Below are positions 1 to 8,592 of a stretch of DNA of 64,000 bases, piece by piece. The DNA lies in the NCBI RefSeq assembly GCF_030689305.1, contig NZ_JAUYVM010000010.1, positions 167,824 to 231,823 on the forward strand. Direction: 5' to 3'. The translations under genes were made by a program, and so were the position numbers. Source of the stretch: Vibrio penaeicida. Lineage in GTDB: Bacteria; Pseudomonadota; Gammaproteobacteria; Enterobacterales; Vibrionaceae. The first letter of the stretch is position 1; the number at the start of each line of letters is the position of its first letter. The notes under the pieces were generated by a model. That model did not search any database, had not been told where the DNA came from, and was given only the letters and a program-made list of their open reading frames with translations.

Positions 1-447
1 AGCACGACAGTCAAAACGTTCCGCTTCAATGTATTCCATTAAACGACCTGGTGTCGCAACAACAATATCTTGAGTAGTGGAAAGGATGTCGGCATGTTCT
101 TGGTACTGAACGCCACCCGTGATGGTGAAGATCTTTAAATTCGTATTTTTCGCCAATGCTCTCGCTTGATCCGCAACCTGCATTGCCAATTCGCGAGTAG
201 GAGTCAGGATCAAAATTCGCGCTGGGCCGGCTTTACGACGCGGAAAGTCTTGTAGGTATTGCAGCGCAGGAATGACAAATGCGGCTGTTTTACCTGTACC
301 AGTAGGCGCAGAAGCTAAAATATCGCGACCGTCTAGTGCTTGTGGAATGGCTTCAGCCTGAATTTGAGTTGGGCGTTCATACCCCATCTCTTCAATGGCC
401 TCCAGCAAATTTGGATCTAAATCGAGTTCAGCAAAAGTTCTGATCAC
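1..447 (-). CDS. srmB: ATP-dependent RNA helicase SrmB (N-terminal part, cut by window edge)
   Basis: DEAD-box RNA helicase; in E. coli SrmB helps early assembly of the 50S ribosomal subunit. Only the first 149 codons lie here; the rest runs off the left edge. The translation shows a Q-motif region (YERPTQIQ), Walker A (APTGTGKT), motif Ia (PTRELAMQ) and motif Ib (TPGRL). The start is a GTG at 447-445, the only one that gives the usual helicase N-terminus (VIRTFAELDLDP). A TATAAT-like -10 is seen on the minus strand at 494-489. It lies 90 bp downstream of trmN6 on the same strand. Assignment to SrmB rather than another DEAD-box protein rests on the N-terminus and the trmN6 neighbour. Confidence 0.9.
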   Translation of the reverse strand, partial: MIRTFAELDLDPNLLEAIEEMGYERPTQIQAEAIPQALDGRDILASAPTGTGKTAAFVIPALQYLQDFPRRKAGPARILILTPTRELAMQVADQARALAKNTNLKIFTITGGVQYQEHADILSTTQDIVVATPGRLMEYIEAERFDCRA

Positions 448-537
448 AGTGGGTCTCCACAAGCGTGCGAATAAATATTTGGGCGCGAATTATATACTCA
501 TCGGCGTTTAGATAAAATGTATTTTCTGATGAGCTTT

Positions 538-1251
538 TTACATCTTCAAATAAAAGTCCTGAGTTAGCGCAACAAAATCAGGGCTGTATTGACCATTTTG
601 ATTGATGATCAACGTTGAATGCATCGTCTTGCAAGGCAGCTTAGCCAAACTCAACATAAGCCGGGTGGGGGCTTTGCGTTCTGTGGTTTGAATATCGCAG
701 CGAGAATGCAAATACCATCCTGATTTCAAAGCAAGGTCGATGAACGCTTCTCCTTCAACTGACGGCAAGATAAAACTTGCGTTGCCATGAGTGGCGAGCA
801 AGGAGTGGCATTTGTTCAGTAAGCTTTCATGATCCAGAGTATTCGTATGACGAGCATCAGCCCTAGAGCGATCGTCCGCTTGTTGTCCATTATTGAAATA
901 GGGAGGGTTACAGATGATCGCATCAAACTGGTGTGAAAAGGTGTGATTGAGTACGTCATCATGGATGAGCGTTAAACGTGAGTGCCAAGGGCTTTCACTG
1001 AAGTTATATGCAGCGGCTTTGGATGCATTTTCTTCAAGCTCGATAGCGACAATTTCTAGGCGGCTTGCAGAGCGCTGTGCGCACATTAGAGAAAGCAAGC
1101 CAGTGCCAGTACCGATGTCCAATATACATCCATTTTTCGGAAGCGCTGTCCATGCCCCAAGCATGACGCCATCAGTGCTCACTGGCATACCGCTGTGACC
1201 ACCGGAAATAGAGAATTGTTTGAACTGAAAATCTTTGGTTTTGGTACGCAT
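538..1251 (-). CDS. trmN6: tRNA1(Val) (adenine(37)-N6)-methyltransferase TrmN6 (YfiC)
   Basis: SAM-dependent enzyme that N6-methylates A37 in the anticodon loop of tRNA-Val1. The 237-residue protein has the SAM-binding loop DIGTGTG (45-51) and the catalytic NPPY motif of N6-adenine methyltransferases (115-118). Its length matches the family. It is separated from srmB by 90 bp that hold a likely srmB promoter, so the two are probably not strictly co-transcribed. The upstream 284 bp to brnQ separate divergent genes. Confidence 0.93.
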   Translation of the reverse strand: MRTKTKDFQFKQFSISGGHSGMPVSTDGVMLGAWTALPKNGCILDIGTGTGLLSLMCAQRSASRLEIVAIELEENASKAAAYNFSESPWHSRLTLIHDDVLNHTFSHQFDAIICNPPYFNNGQQADDRSRADARHTNTLDHESLLNKCHSLLATHGNASFILPSVEGEAFIDLALKSGWYLHSRCDIQTTERKAPTRLMLSLAKLPCKTMHSTLIINQNGQYSPDFVALTQDFYLKM

Positions 1252-1420
1252 ACTTTGCTTTTCACTTAACGGGTTAACGCGATTAAGAGGTGTATCAAAA
1301 AGGGATTATATTAAATTCTTGTTAATAGAAGGATAATTAATTTTAATGGTTATATGGTCTGATTAATTAAGAATTAATAGTGTTTATATCTGCAAAAAGA
1401 TATGAAAGTCGAATTATTAT

Positions 1421-1436
1421 TGTGTTTTTTATCACA
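1421..1436 (+). promoter_or_regulatory. Candidate CRP site upstream of brnQ
   Basis: TGTGT-N6-TCACA, one mismatch from the CRP core TGTGA-N6-TCACA, centred about 107 bp before the brnQ start. It lies in the divergent trmN6/brnQ intergenic region, which is very AT-rich. Inference only. Confidence 0.35.
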
Positions 1437-1535
1437 CTCTTGTTTCTGACCTCTCTTTTGTTCATTATTCGCCCCTTATTTATAGAATAAAATTTCATAA
1501 TATTTGCAAACACAAGATTATTATAAGGGTTTTCA

Positions 1536-2846
1536 GTGAGTCAGAAACTAAAATCAACTGATGTGATCGCTTTGGGTTTCATGCTCTTTGCGTTCTTTTT
1601 AGGAGCGGGTAACATTATTTTCCCTCCTCTAGCGGGTCAATTGGCCGGCGAAAACTTAATTCCAGCGATGTCTGGATTCCTGTTTACTGCGGTAGGTCTA
1701 CCTTTGATCACCATTATTGCTATTGCAGTTTCTGGTGGGTCTTGGGAACACTTGTCCAAGCATTTACCTAAACAAGCAGCAACACTCATTGTGGTGCTTA
1801 TCTTTATCATCATTGGCCCTGCATTTGCAGCCCCACGTACCGGTTTGGTTGCTTATGAGATGGCAGTGAAGCCATTTTTTGCTGATGCACAACAGCTTCA
1901 TCTAACGACTTTCTCTGTATTGTTTTTTGCCGTAGCGATGTTTTTCGCTTGGTCTCAAGGCAAACTGATCGATACGATCGGAAAAGTACTGACGCCTGTT
2001 CTGTTTATTGGTCTGATTACACTTGCAGTGTCCGTATTTGTTGATCCTCAAGGTGTACAGTCTGCTGCTCAAGGTGACTATGTGAGTCAGCCGTTGATCA
2101 CGGGTTTCCTTGAAGGCTACAACACCATGGATACGTTTGGCGCGTTGATGTTCGGAATTCTGATTGTCGATGCACTTCGTAGTAAGGGGATTACTGAATC
2201 GCGTCCAACAACGAAGTATTTGATCAGCGCGGCGGTGATTGCTGCTGTCGGTTTGGCGTTTGTTTACGTCTCTTTATTCTATTTAGGATCGACCAGCGGT
2301 ACCGTTGCTGCGGGTTCTGATAACGGTGGTGTTATCTTGAGCTTGTATGTTCAAGCTCTGTTTGGTGCATCAGGTCAAACGGTGCTATCGGTTATCGTAT
2401 TATTGGCGTGTTTGACGACAGCGATTGGCTTGATTTCAGCCTGTTCAGATTACTTTAGTTCGGTTACTTCAGTGAGCTACAAGGCGTGGGTTGTGATCAT
2501 TGGCATTGCATGTGCTGTCGTGGCTAACGTAGGTTTGAGCCAACTGATTGCACTGTCGGTTCCTGTATTGTTTGCACTCTATCCTGTCGCCATAGCATTG
2601 GTGGCACTTGCGTTTGTTCGTAACCGTCTGCCAAACCCAGAAGTGGCGTATCGCATTGTGGTCTTGGTTGCGTTTGTATTCGCATTGTTGGATGCAGCAA
2701 AAGTGGCGGGTATCAATGTGAATGCGTTTAATATGTTGCCGCTGTTTGAAGTGGGAATGGCGTGGTTGATGCCGACGTTTGTAGCCATTATCTGCATGTT
2801 CTTTATTGGAACATCTCGTAAGTCACTGACGGAAGAAACTGCGTAA
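1536..2846 (+). CDS. brnQ: Branched-chain amino acid transport system II carrier protein BrnQ
   Basis: Inner-membrane symporter for leucine, isoleucine and valine (LIVCS family). The 436-residue protein is hydrophobic throughout, with about 12 likely membrane spans and the family N-terminus (LGAGNIIFPP near residues 23-32). The start is a GTG at 1536, preceded at good spacing by AAGGG. The gene is monocistronic: an intrinsic terminator follows within 35 bp and the next gene is on the other strand. Confidence 0.93.
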   Translation: MSQKLKSTDVIALGFMLFAFFLGAGNIIFPPLAGQLAGENLIPAMSGFLFTAVGLPLITIIAIAVSGGSWEHLSKHLPKQAATLIVVLIFIIIGPAFAAPRTGLVAYEMAVKPFFADAQQLHLTTFSVLFFAVAMFFAWSQGKLIDTIGKVLTPVLFIGLITLAVSVFVDPQGVQSAAQGDYVSQPLITGFLEGYNTMDTFGALMFGILIVDALRSKGITESRPTTKYLISAAVIAAVGLAFVYVSLFYLGSTSGTVAAGSDNGGVILSLYVQALFGASGQTVLSVIVLLACLTTAIGLISACSDYFSSVTSVSYKAWVVIIGIACAVVANVGLSQLIALSVPVLFALYPVAIALVALAFVRNRLPNPEVAYRIVVLVAFVFALLDAAKVAGINVNAFNMLPLFEVGMAWLMPTFVAIICMFFIGTSRKSLTEETA

Positions 2847-2877
2847 ATTATCGTTGGATTGTTCGTTAAAATGATAA

Positions 2878-2904
2878 GGGGCTGATATTCATCAGCCCCT
2901 TTTT
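2878..2904 (+). terminator. Intrinsic terminator after brnQ
   Basis: Perfect 9-bp stem GGGGCTGAT / ATCAGCCCC with a 4-nt loop, followed by five T. Confidence 0.9.
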
Positions 2905-2974
2905 GGTTCGTTGCCTGATCGATAAGTATGGAGTCTCGGTTTACACAAAGTTTGGGATTAGGATACCGAAAGCC

Positions 2975-3493
2975 TTATAACGCGTCGTGGTATTCCACTA
3001 GGATCTGTTCACACCACGCTTCAATTCGAGCATCACTCAGTTCGTATTGGGAATCTTCATCCAAAGCCAAACCTACAAAATGTGACTTGTCCTCTGTCAA
3101 TGCTTTCGATGCTTCGAACTCATAGCCTTCATTTTTCCAGTAACCGATGAACTGAGCGCCTGTTTTTTTTAATTCATCATGAAGAAGTCCCATCGCATCG
3201 AGAAACCACTCGCCATAACCTTCTTGATCGCCTAAGCCGAATAACGCGACGTGTTTGCCTTTTAGCGACACGCCATCGATGTGCTCCCATACAGCACTCC
3301 AATCCTCTTGAATTTCACCGAAATCCCACGTGGAAATTCCAAGCACTAACAGATCATAGTCGTTCATTAATGATAGTGGTGTGTCTTTTACATTAAATAT
3401 ATCCACTAAGTCTTCACCAATGATGGCGCGAATCTTCTCTGCTGCCATTTCAGTGTAAAAAGTTGTAGAGCCGTAAAAAAGTCCGATTTTCAT
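2975..3493 (-). CDS. fldB: Flavodoxin FldB
   Basis: Small FMN electron carrier. The 172-residue protein has the flavodoxin fold: phosphate-binding loop GSTTFYTE near residues 9-16, the FMN-stacking segment STWDFGEIQEDW, and GLGDQEGYGEWF. The loop and the C-terminal EAWCEQIL segment match E. coli FldB better than FldA. As in E. coli, it is divergent from xerD across a 148-bp gap. Confidence 0.92.
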   Translation of the reverse strand: MKIGLFYGSTTFYTEMAAEKIRAIIGEDLVDIFNVKDTPLSLMNDYDLLVLGISTWDFGEIQEDWSAVWEHIDGVSLKGKHVALFGLGDQEGYGEWFLDAMGLLHDELKKTGAQFIGYWKNEGYEFEASKALTEDKSHFVGLALDEDSQYELSDARIEAWCEQILVEYHDAL

Positions 3494-3641
3494 GATCTGT
3501 GATTGTTGATTGTAGAGATGGCAGATTCTAACGGGAAATGAGAAGGAATTGCAGGATTTATACTTATTGAGAGGAATTTAATAGTATTATTTTCGCGTGT
3601 CACATAGTCTGTGACTGATATAAGTAGAAAGAGAGATAAGA

Positions 3642-4550
3642 ATGACGCAAGTAAGTCATCCCGATAGCTATTTGATAGAGCAGTTTTTAGATGCAATGTG
3701 GATGGAAAGAGGGCTATCCGAGAACACGCTCGCTTCCTACCGAAACGATCTTTTTAAATTATTGAATTGGATGGCTGAATCTAATTTCCGTTTGGATTTT
3801 ATCAGCGTTTCAGGGTTACAAGCTTACCAAGCTTGGTTAATGGATCAAGGCTTTAAGCAAACCTCTCGAGCGAGAATGCTTTCGGCTATACGCCGTTTGT
3901 TTCAATATCTTCACCGAGAGAAAGTGAGGGCAGATGACCCAAGCGCGTTGTTAGTTAGCCCTAAATTGCCACAACGTCTCCCGAAAGACTTGAGTGAAGA
4001 GCAGGTTGAAGCGTTACTCAACGCACCAGACCCAAATGACCCGATAGAATTACGCGACAAAGCCATGCTTGAGCTCTTGTATGCGACTGGGTTACGAGTG
4101 ACTGAACTGGTGAGCCTGACGATGGAAAATGTCAGCTTACGTCAGGGTGTCGTTCGTGTAATGGGTAAGGGTGGAAAAGAGCGATTAGTTCCAATGGGAG
4201 AAAATGCCATCGATTGGATTGAAACCTTTTTAGAGCAAGGACGTCCAAGCATATTAGGCGACAAATCGTCTGACGTTGTGTTCCCGAGTAAACGTGCACG
4301 ACAGATGACAAGGCAAACCTTTTGGCATCGAATAAAGTTTTACGCAGCGCTGGCAGATATTGACTCTGACGCATTATCACCACACGTACTTCGCCATGCT
4401 TTTGCAACGCATTTACTGAATTACGGTGCAGATTTGAGAGTGGTGCAAATGTTGTTAGGACATAGTGACTTATCAACCACGCAAATTTATACTCATGTCG
4501 CAACCGAGCGACTGAAACAGATTCACGAACAACACCACCCAAGGGCGTAG
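3642..4550 (+). CDS. xerD: Site-specific tyrosine recombinase XerD
   Basis: With XerC, resolves chromosome dimers at dif during division, activated by FtsK. The 302-residue protein has an N-terminal SAM-like DNA-binding domain (about 1-110) and a catalytic domain with the first active-site Arg in TGLRVTEL, the HVLRHAFATHLL box, the GHSDLSTTQ box and the nucleophile Tyr283, four residues later than E. coli Tyr279. The start ATG is preceded by GAGAGATAAG. First gene of the run xerD-dsbC-recJ-prfB-lysS, the same order as in E. coli. Confidence 0.95.
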   Translation: MTQVSHPDSYLIEQFLDAMWMERGLSENTLASYRNDLFKLLNWMAESNFRLDFISVSGLQAYQAWLMDQGFKQTSRARMLSAIRRLFQYLHREKVRADDPSALLVSPKLPQRLPKDLSEEQVEALLNAPDPNDPIELRDKAMLELLYATGLRVTELVSLTMENVSLRQGVVRVMGKGGKERLVPMGENAIDWIETFLEQGRPSILGDKSSDVVFPSKRARQMTRQTFWHRIKFYAALADIDSDALSPHVLRHAFATHLLNYGADLRVVQMLLGHSDLSTTQIYTHVATERLKQIHEQHHPRA

Positions 4551-4582
4551 TTCGTATATGACTATTTTTTTAAGGTGAAATC

Positions 4583-5308
4583 ATGCAATTTTTGCGCAAA
4601 CTTGGTGTAGTAGCAGCTGGCGCGCTGGCTTCTTTTTCTCTTTTCGCGGCCGATGCAGATGTCAGCACCATTACAGAGCGATTCGGTAAATTGGGCTTGG
4701 CAGTAAGCAGCGTAACAGACAGCGACATCGCGGGTCTTTACGAAGTAGAAACCAATCAAGGGCTATTTTTGTCTACACAGAAAGGCGACTACTTTATCCA
4801 AGGTAAAATTTACGCTCTAGACGACAAAGGCAACTTTACCGATGTAATTGCTAAGCGTTATGCCGACAAAATTGGCGATTTCTCTTCTAGCTGGATCGAA
4901 TACAAAGCCAAAGAAGAGAAACACGTTGTAACCGTATTTACCGATATTGATTGCGGTTACTGCCTGAAATTGCACCGTCAGATGCAAGAGTACAACGAGA
5001 AAGGGATTACGGTTCGTTACATGGCGTACCCTAGAGCAGGCGTACAAAGCCAAGTCGGTCAGCAGATGTCACAAATCTGGTGTTCTGTCGATCAGAAAGC
5101 GGCTATGGATGAGATGAAACTTCAGCGCAGCTTCAGCCAAAAAGTCAGAGAAAAGGAAGAGTGTTTAAGCACCATCGCCGCGCATCGTGATTTAGGCTCT
5201 AAAATGGGTGTCCGTGGCACACCTGCAATCGTGACTAGCAACGGCAGTGTGATTGGTGGTTACTTATCACCAGATGACCTTACTGCTCAGCTAGAAAGAC
5301 TGAACTAA
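4583..5308 (+). CDS. dsbC: Thiol:disulfide interchange protein DsbC
   Basis: Periplasmic disulfide isomerase that corrects wrong disulfides and is kept reduced by DsbD. The 241-residue precursor starts with a signal peptide (hydrophobic residues about 7-20, cleavage likely after LFAA). The dimerisation domain follows, then a thioredoxin domain with CGYC at 124-127 and a cis-Pro in GTPAIV. RBS AAGGTGA precedes the ATG. It lies 32 bp after xerD, and a strong hairpin separates it from recJ. Confidence 0.95.
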   Translation: MQFLRKLGVVAAGALASFSLFAADADVSTITERFGKLGLAVSSVTDSDIAGLYEVETNQGLFLSTQKGDYFIQGKIYALDDKGNFTDVIAKRYADKIGDFSSSWIEYKAKEEKHVVTVFTDIDCGYCLKLHRQMQEYNEKGITVRYMAYPRAGVQSQVGQQMSQIWCSVDQKAAMDEMKLQRSFSQKVREKEECLSTIAAHRDLGSKMGVRGTPAIVTSNGSVIGGYLSPDDLTAQLERLN

Positions 5309-5314
5309 TACTAA

Positions 5315-5346
5315 ACGTATGCCTGAGGGAAACCTCAGGCAAACGT
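5315..5346 (+). other. GAAA-loop hairpin between dsbC and recJ
   Basis: A perfect 9-bp stem (5320-5328 with 5333-5341) closed by a GAAA tetraloop. Outside it, ACGT (5315-5318) can pair with ACGT (5343-5346) around one mismatch. No T-run follows, so it is not a standard terminator. It could act as a 3' stabiliser or processing site between dsbC and recJ. Confidence 0.7.
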
Positions 5347-5372
5347 ATTCTCTCTGATTGAAATTCAAATAT

Positions 5373-7112
5373 ATGATCGAAATTCAAAGACGCCCTCAAG
5401 ATACACCTCACTCTCTTCCCGATTCAATTTCGCCTCTGCTTCAGCGAATTTACGCAGCACGAGGAGTTCAATCACTTACTCAGCTTGATACCACAGCGAA
5501 AGCTTTACACTCCTATCAGTTGCTGGGTGGAATTTCGCAAGCCGTTGAACTGTTGTTTGAATCAATTCAGCAGAAAAAACGGATTATTGTCGTTGGCGAT
5601 TTTGATGCCGATGGCGCGACCAGCTCTGCCTTATCTGTGTTGGCGTTGAGAATGCTAGGCAGCCATAACGTTGATTATCTGGTTCCTAACCGGTTTGAAG
5701 ATGGATACGGGCTAAGCCCCGAAGTGGTTGATCAAGCGATTGAACTTGGCGTAGAAGTGATCATGACTGTGGATAATGGTGTTTCGTCAATTGATGGCGT
5801 TCGTTATGCCAAAGAAAAAGGGATCACAGTCATTGTTACCGATCACCATTTGCCGGGTCATGAATTACCAAATGCTGATGCCATAGTGAACCCTAATCTT
5901 GAAAGCTGCGAATTCCCATCAAAATCGTTGGCAGGTGTGGGTGTCGCATTTTATATGATGATGGCGCTGTGCGTGCACATGCGAAAGATCAATTGGTTTG
6001 CCTCACAAGGTATGCAAGAACCAAAGTTGATGGAACTTATTGATTTGGTTGCGTTGGGTACCGTTGCAGATGTGGTTCCTCTGGATGAAAATAACCGAAT
6101 TTTGGTTCACCAAGGGTTACAGCGTATTCGTGCTGGTAAAGCACGCCCTGGCATTCAAGCGTTGATTGAAGTGGCGAAGCGTGATGCGCGACGTTTAGTT
6201 GCGTCCGATTTTGGCTTTGCGTTAGGTCCTCGAATTAACGCAGCAGGTCGGCTTGATGACATGTCATTCGGTGTCGAGCTATTGATGAGTAACAATATCC
6301 ATGCGGCAAGACGCATGGCCAGTGAACTCGACGGCTTGAATCAAACTCGAAAAGAGATTGAAGAGGGCATGAAGCAAGAAGCCATGGCATTTTGTGAGCG
6401 GCTGCAGTTTGGTGAAAATGCAGAACTGCCTTACGGTTTGGTTTTGTTTCAACGAGACTGGCACCAAGGTGTGATTGGCATTTTGGCGTCGCGTATTAAA
6501 GAAAAGTTTCATCGTCCAGTCATCGCGTTTGCCGATGGTGGCGAAGGAAATATTAAAGGCTCTTGTCGCTCCATTCCTGGGCTACATATGCGTGATACGC
6601 TGGATAAAATCGATACTCAAAACCCGGGATTGATCGCCAAGTTTGGTGGGCATGCCATGGCGGCAGGTCTGACAATTAAAGAATCTGATTTTGAAAAGTT
6701 CAGTCAGTTATTTGATGAAGCCGTTCGTAATGACTTAGATGAAGCCTCTCTAAAGGGTATTTTGTTATCGGATGGCGAATTACAGCCGGAAGAGTTTTCC
6801 ATGCACGTTGCGGAAACATTGCGCTCGGCAGGGCCATGGGGACAAGCCTTTCCAGAGCCCTTGTTTGATGGTGAATTCAAAGTGATGCACCAAAAGCTAG
6901 TGGGAGAAAAACATTTAAAGTTGATGTTAGAGCCCTTACACAAAGGGCACCCGACCAACATTATGATTGATGGTATTGCCTTTAACGTGGATTTACGTCG
7001 ATGGCCAGATGCGTCAGTAAAAACGGTACGTTTGGCGTACAAGCTTGATATTAATGAGTTCCGTGGCAACCAGTCACTTCAATTGATGATCGACCATATC
7101 GACGCTAAGTAA
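5373..7112 (+). CDS. recJ: Single-stranded-DNA-specific exonuclease RecJ
   Basis: 5'-3' ssDNA exonuclease of recombination and mismatch repair. The DHH-family motifs are clear: DFDADGATS (motif I), the VDNG motif, TDHHLPG, GTVADVVPL, LGPRINAAGRLDD and the DHHA1-domain GGHAMAAGL. I chose ATG 5373 (579 aa, E. coli RecJ is 577) over TTG 5358; neither has a strong RBS. The TAA stop at 7110-7112 is formed by one base of a target duplication plus the first two bases of a MITE-like element, so the present C-terminus may not be the ancestral one. Confidence 0.95.
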   Translation: MIEIQRRPQDTPHSLPDSISPLLQRIYAARGVQSLTQLDTTAKALHSYQLLGGISQAVELLFESIQQKKRIIVVGDFDADGATSSALSVLALRMLGSHNVDYLVPNRFEDGYGLSPEVVDQAIELGVEVIMTVDNGVSSIDGVRYAKEKGITVIVTDHHLPGHELPNADAIVNPNLESCEFPSKSLAGVGVAFYMMMALCVHMRKINWFASQGMQEPKLMELIDLVALGTVADVVPLDENNRILVHQGLQRIRAGKARPGIQALIEVAKRDARRLVASDFGFALGPRINAAGRLDDMSFGVELLMSNNIHAARRMASELDGLNQTRKEIEEGMKQEAMAFCERLQFGENAELPYGLVLFQRDWHQGVIGILASRIKEKFHRPVIAFADGGEGNIKGSCRSIPGLHMRDTLDKIDTQNPGLIAKFGGHAMAAGLTIKESDFEKFSQLFDEAVRNDLDEASLKGILLSDGELQPEEFSMHVAETLRSAGPWGQAFPEPLFDGEFKVMHQKLVGEKHLKLMLEPLHKGHPTNIMIDGIAFNVDLRRWPDASVKTVRLAYKLDINEFRGNQSLQLMIDHIDAK

Positions 7113-7309
7113 CCTGAACTAGGGATAACAGATTGCTTTCTAATGGCTCTTTTTACTTATTACTTCGTTGAACCCTCTCCCAATAACCCGTTATTGGTTC
7201 GTGGCTTCGCCTTGTCTTAAGCAAAAATAGCTCATTAGAATTCATCTATTGGAAATCTACCTGTATTTGAATAGATTAGCTAATCCCTTATCCCGAGTTC
7301 AGGTTAAGT
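7107..7309. mobile_element. MITE-like palindromic element at the end of recJ
   Basis: A 195-bp non-coding element (7111-7305) with 18-bp terminal inverted repeats differing at one base (AACCTGAACTAGGGATAA at the left; at the right the reverse complement of AACCTGAACTCGGGATAA). It is flanked by a direct repeat AAGT (7107-7110 and 7306-7309; TAAGT if the neighbouring T is counted). Inside are further complementary arms (about 7140-7163 with 7216-7238) and a central palindrome CCAATAAC-CC-GTTATTGG (7180-7197). No transposase is present. It fits a non-autonomous element mobilised in trans. The family is not recognised. Confidence 0.8.
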
Positions 7310-7331
7310 CACCCAAACGACCTTTCAACCC

Positions 7332-7355
7332 TGTCCCGCTGCTGATTGAGAGTAG
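7332..7355 (+). terminator. Possible weak terminator between recJ and prfB
   Basis: Stem CCCGCTGCT / AGTAGCGGG (one G-T pair) with a 7-nt loop, just after the MITE. The following sequence is only moderately T-rich, so termination may be partial. It may be the original recJ 3' hairpin, now displaced by the insertion. Confidence 0.45.
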
Positions 7356-7460
7356 CGGGCATCTTCATTTTCTAAGCTCAAATTACGCAAATTTTTCCTG
7401 TATCTCTGTCACATTTTTCAGTAGAATTCCTCGGTTAAATTATACAGAAATTGAGCAGAC

Positions 7461-8559
7461 ATGTTTGAAATCAATCCCATTAAAAACCGCCTACAGGACG
7501 TGACAGAGCGCACGAATGTCCTGAGGGGGTACCTTTGACTATGACGCTAAGAAAGAGCGTCTAGAAGAGGTTAACGCAGAACTAGAACAACCTGATGTAT
7601 GGAATGAACCTGAGCGAGCACAAGCACTAGGTAAAGAGCGAGCTTCTCTTGAAGCGGTCGTTGAAACTATCGACTTGCTTGATCAAGGCGTAGAAGACGT
7701 AGATGGTCTTCTAGAGCTAGCGATCGAAGAAGAAGATCAAGAAACGTTCGATGAAATCGACCCTGAACTGGTTGAACTTGAACTGAAACTTGGGAAACTA
7801 GAGTTCCGCCGCATGTTTGCGGGCGACCACGACTCTTCCGACTGCTACATCGATTTACAAGCGGGCTCTGGTGGTACAGAAGCACAAGACTGGACCAACA
7901 TGATGTTACGCATGTATTTGCGCTGGGCTGAATCAAAAGGCTTTAAAGCAGAAGTCATTGAAGTGTCTGAAGGTGATGTTGCGGGCTTGAAATCGGCCAC
8001 GGTTCGTATTTCTGGTGAATACGCTTACGGCTGGCTTCGCACAGAAACGGGTGTTCATCGTTTGGTTCGAAAATCGCCATTTGACTCAGGTGGTCGTCGC
8101 CATACATCCTTTGCGTCTGCGTTTATTTACCCAGAGATTGATGAAAACATCGACATTGATGTGAACCCTTCGGACCTTCGTATCGATGTTTATCGTGCGT
8201 CAGGTGCGGGTGGACAGCACGTTAACACCACGGAATCAGCGGTGCGTATTACTCACCTTCCAACCAATACTGTGGTGCAGTGCCAGAACGATCGTTCTCA
8301 GCATAAGAACAAAGATCAGGCGATGAAACAGCTTCGCGCGAAGCTATTCGAGCTTGAATTACAAAAGCAAAATGCGGAAAAGCAAGCCAATGAAGACGCG
8401 AAATCGGACATCGGCTGGGGAAGCCAAATCCGTTCTTACGTTTTGGATGATTCACGCATTAAAGATTTACGCACCGGCGTCGAGAATCGCAATACGCAAG
8501 CGGTTCTAGACGGCGATCTAGACAAATTTATCGAAGCCAGCCTGAAATCAGGTTTGTAA
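7461..8559 (+). CDS. prfB: Peptide chain release factor 2 (programmed +1 frameshift)
   Basis: RF2 reads UGA and UAA stop codons and triggers peptide release. The gene is in two frames: codons 1-25 from ATG 7461 end at an in-frame TGA (7536-7538), and a +1 shift at CTT-TGA-C continues at GAC 7537 to the TAA at 8557-8559. The joined product is 365 aa, the same as E. coli RF2. The second part has the SPF stop-recognition motif (KSPFDSGGRRHTS) and the catalytic GGQ (GAGGQHVNTT). It is upstream of lysS with a 33-bp gap. Confidence 0.96.
7524..7539 (+). promoter_or_regulatory. prfB programmed frameshift site
   Basis: AGGGGG (internal Shine-Dalgarno-like element, 7524-7529) followed by TAC CTT TGA C. 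This is the known RF2 autoregulatory site: when RF2 is scarce, the ribosome pauses at the poor stop UGA-C and slips +1 on CUU. TAC replaces the E. coli TAT, which is synonymous. Confidence 0.96.
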
Positions 8560-8592
8560 GCTTTCACCGACAATCGACAGGATACATCGAAA

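Noticed and set aside
2928..3125. 65-residue frame on the plus strand opposite fldB
   Set aside because: Shadow of fldB; fldB on the other strand has full flavodoxin motifs.
7249..7503. 84-residue frame between recJ and prfB
   Set aside because: It begins inside the MITE-like element and ends within prfB in another frame. It is best explained as the former downstream frame of recJ, not a gene.
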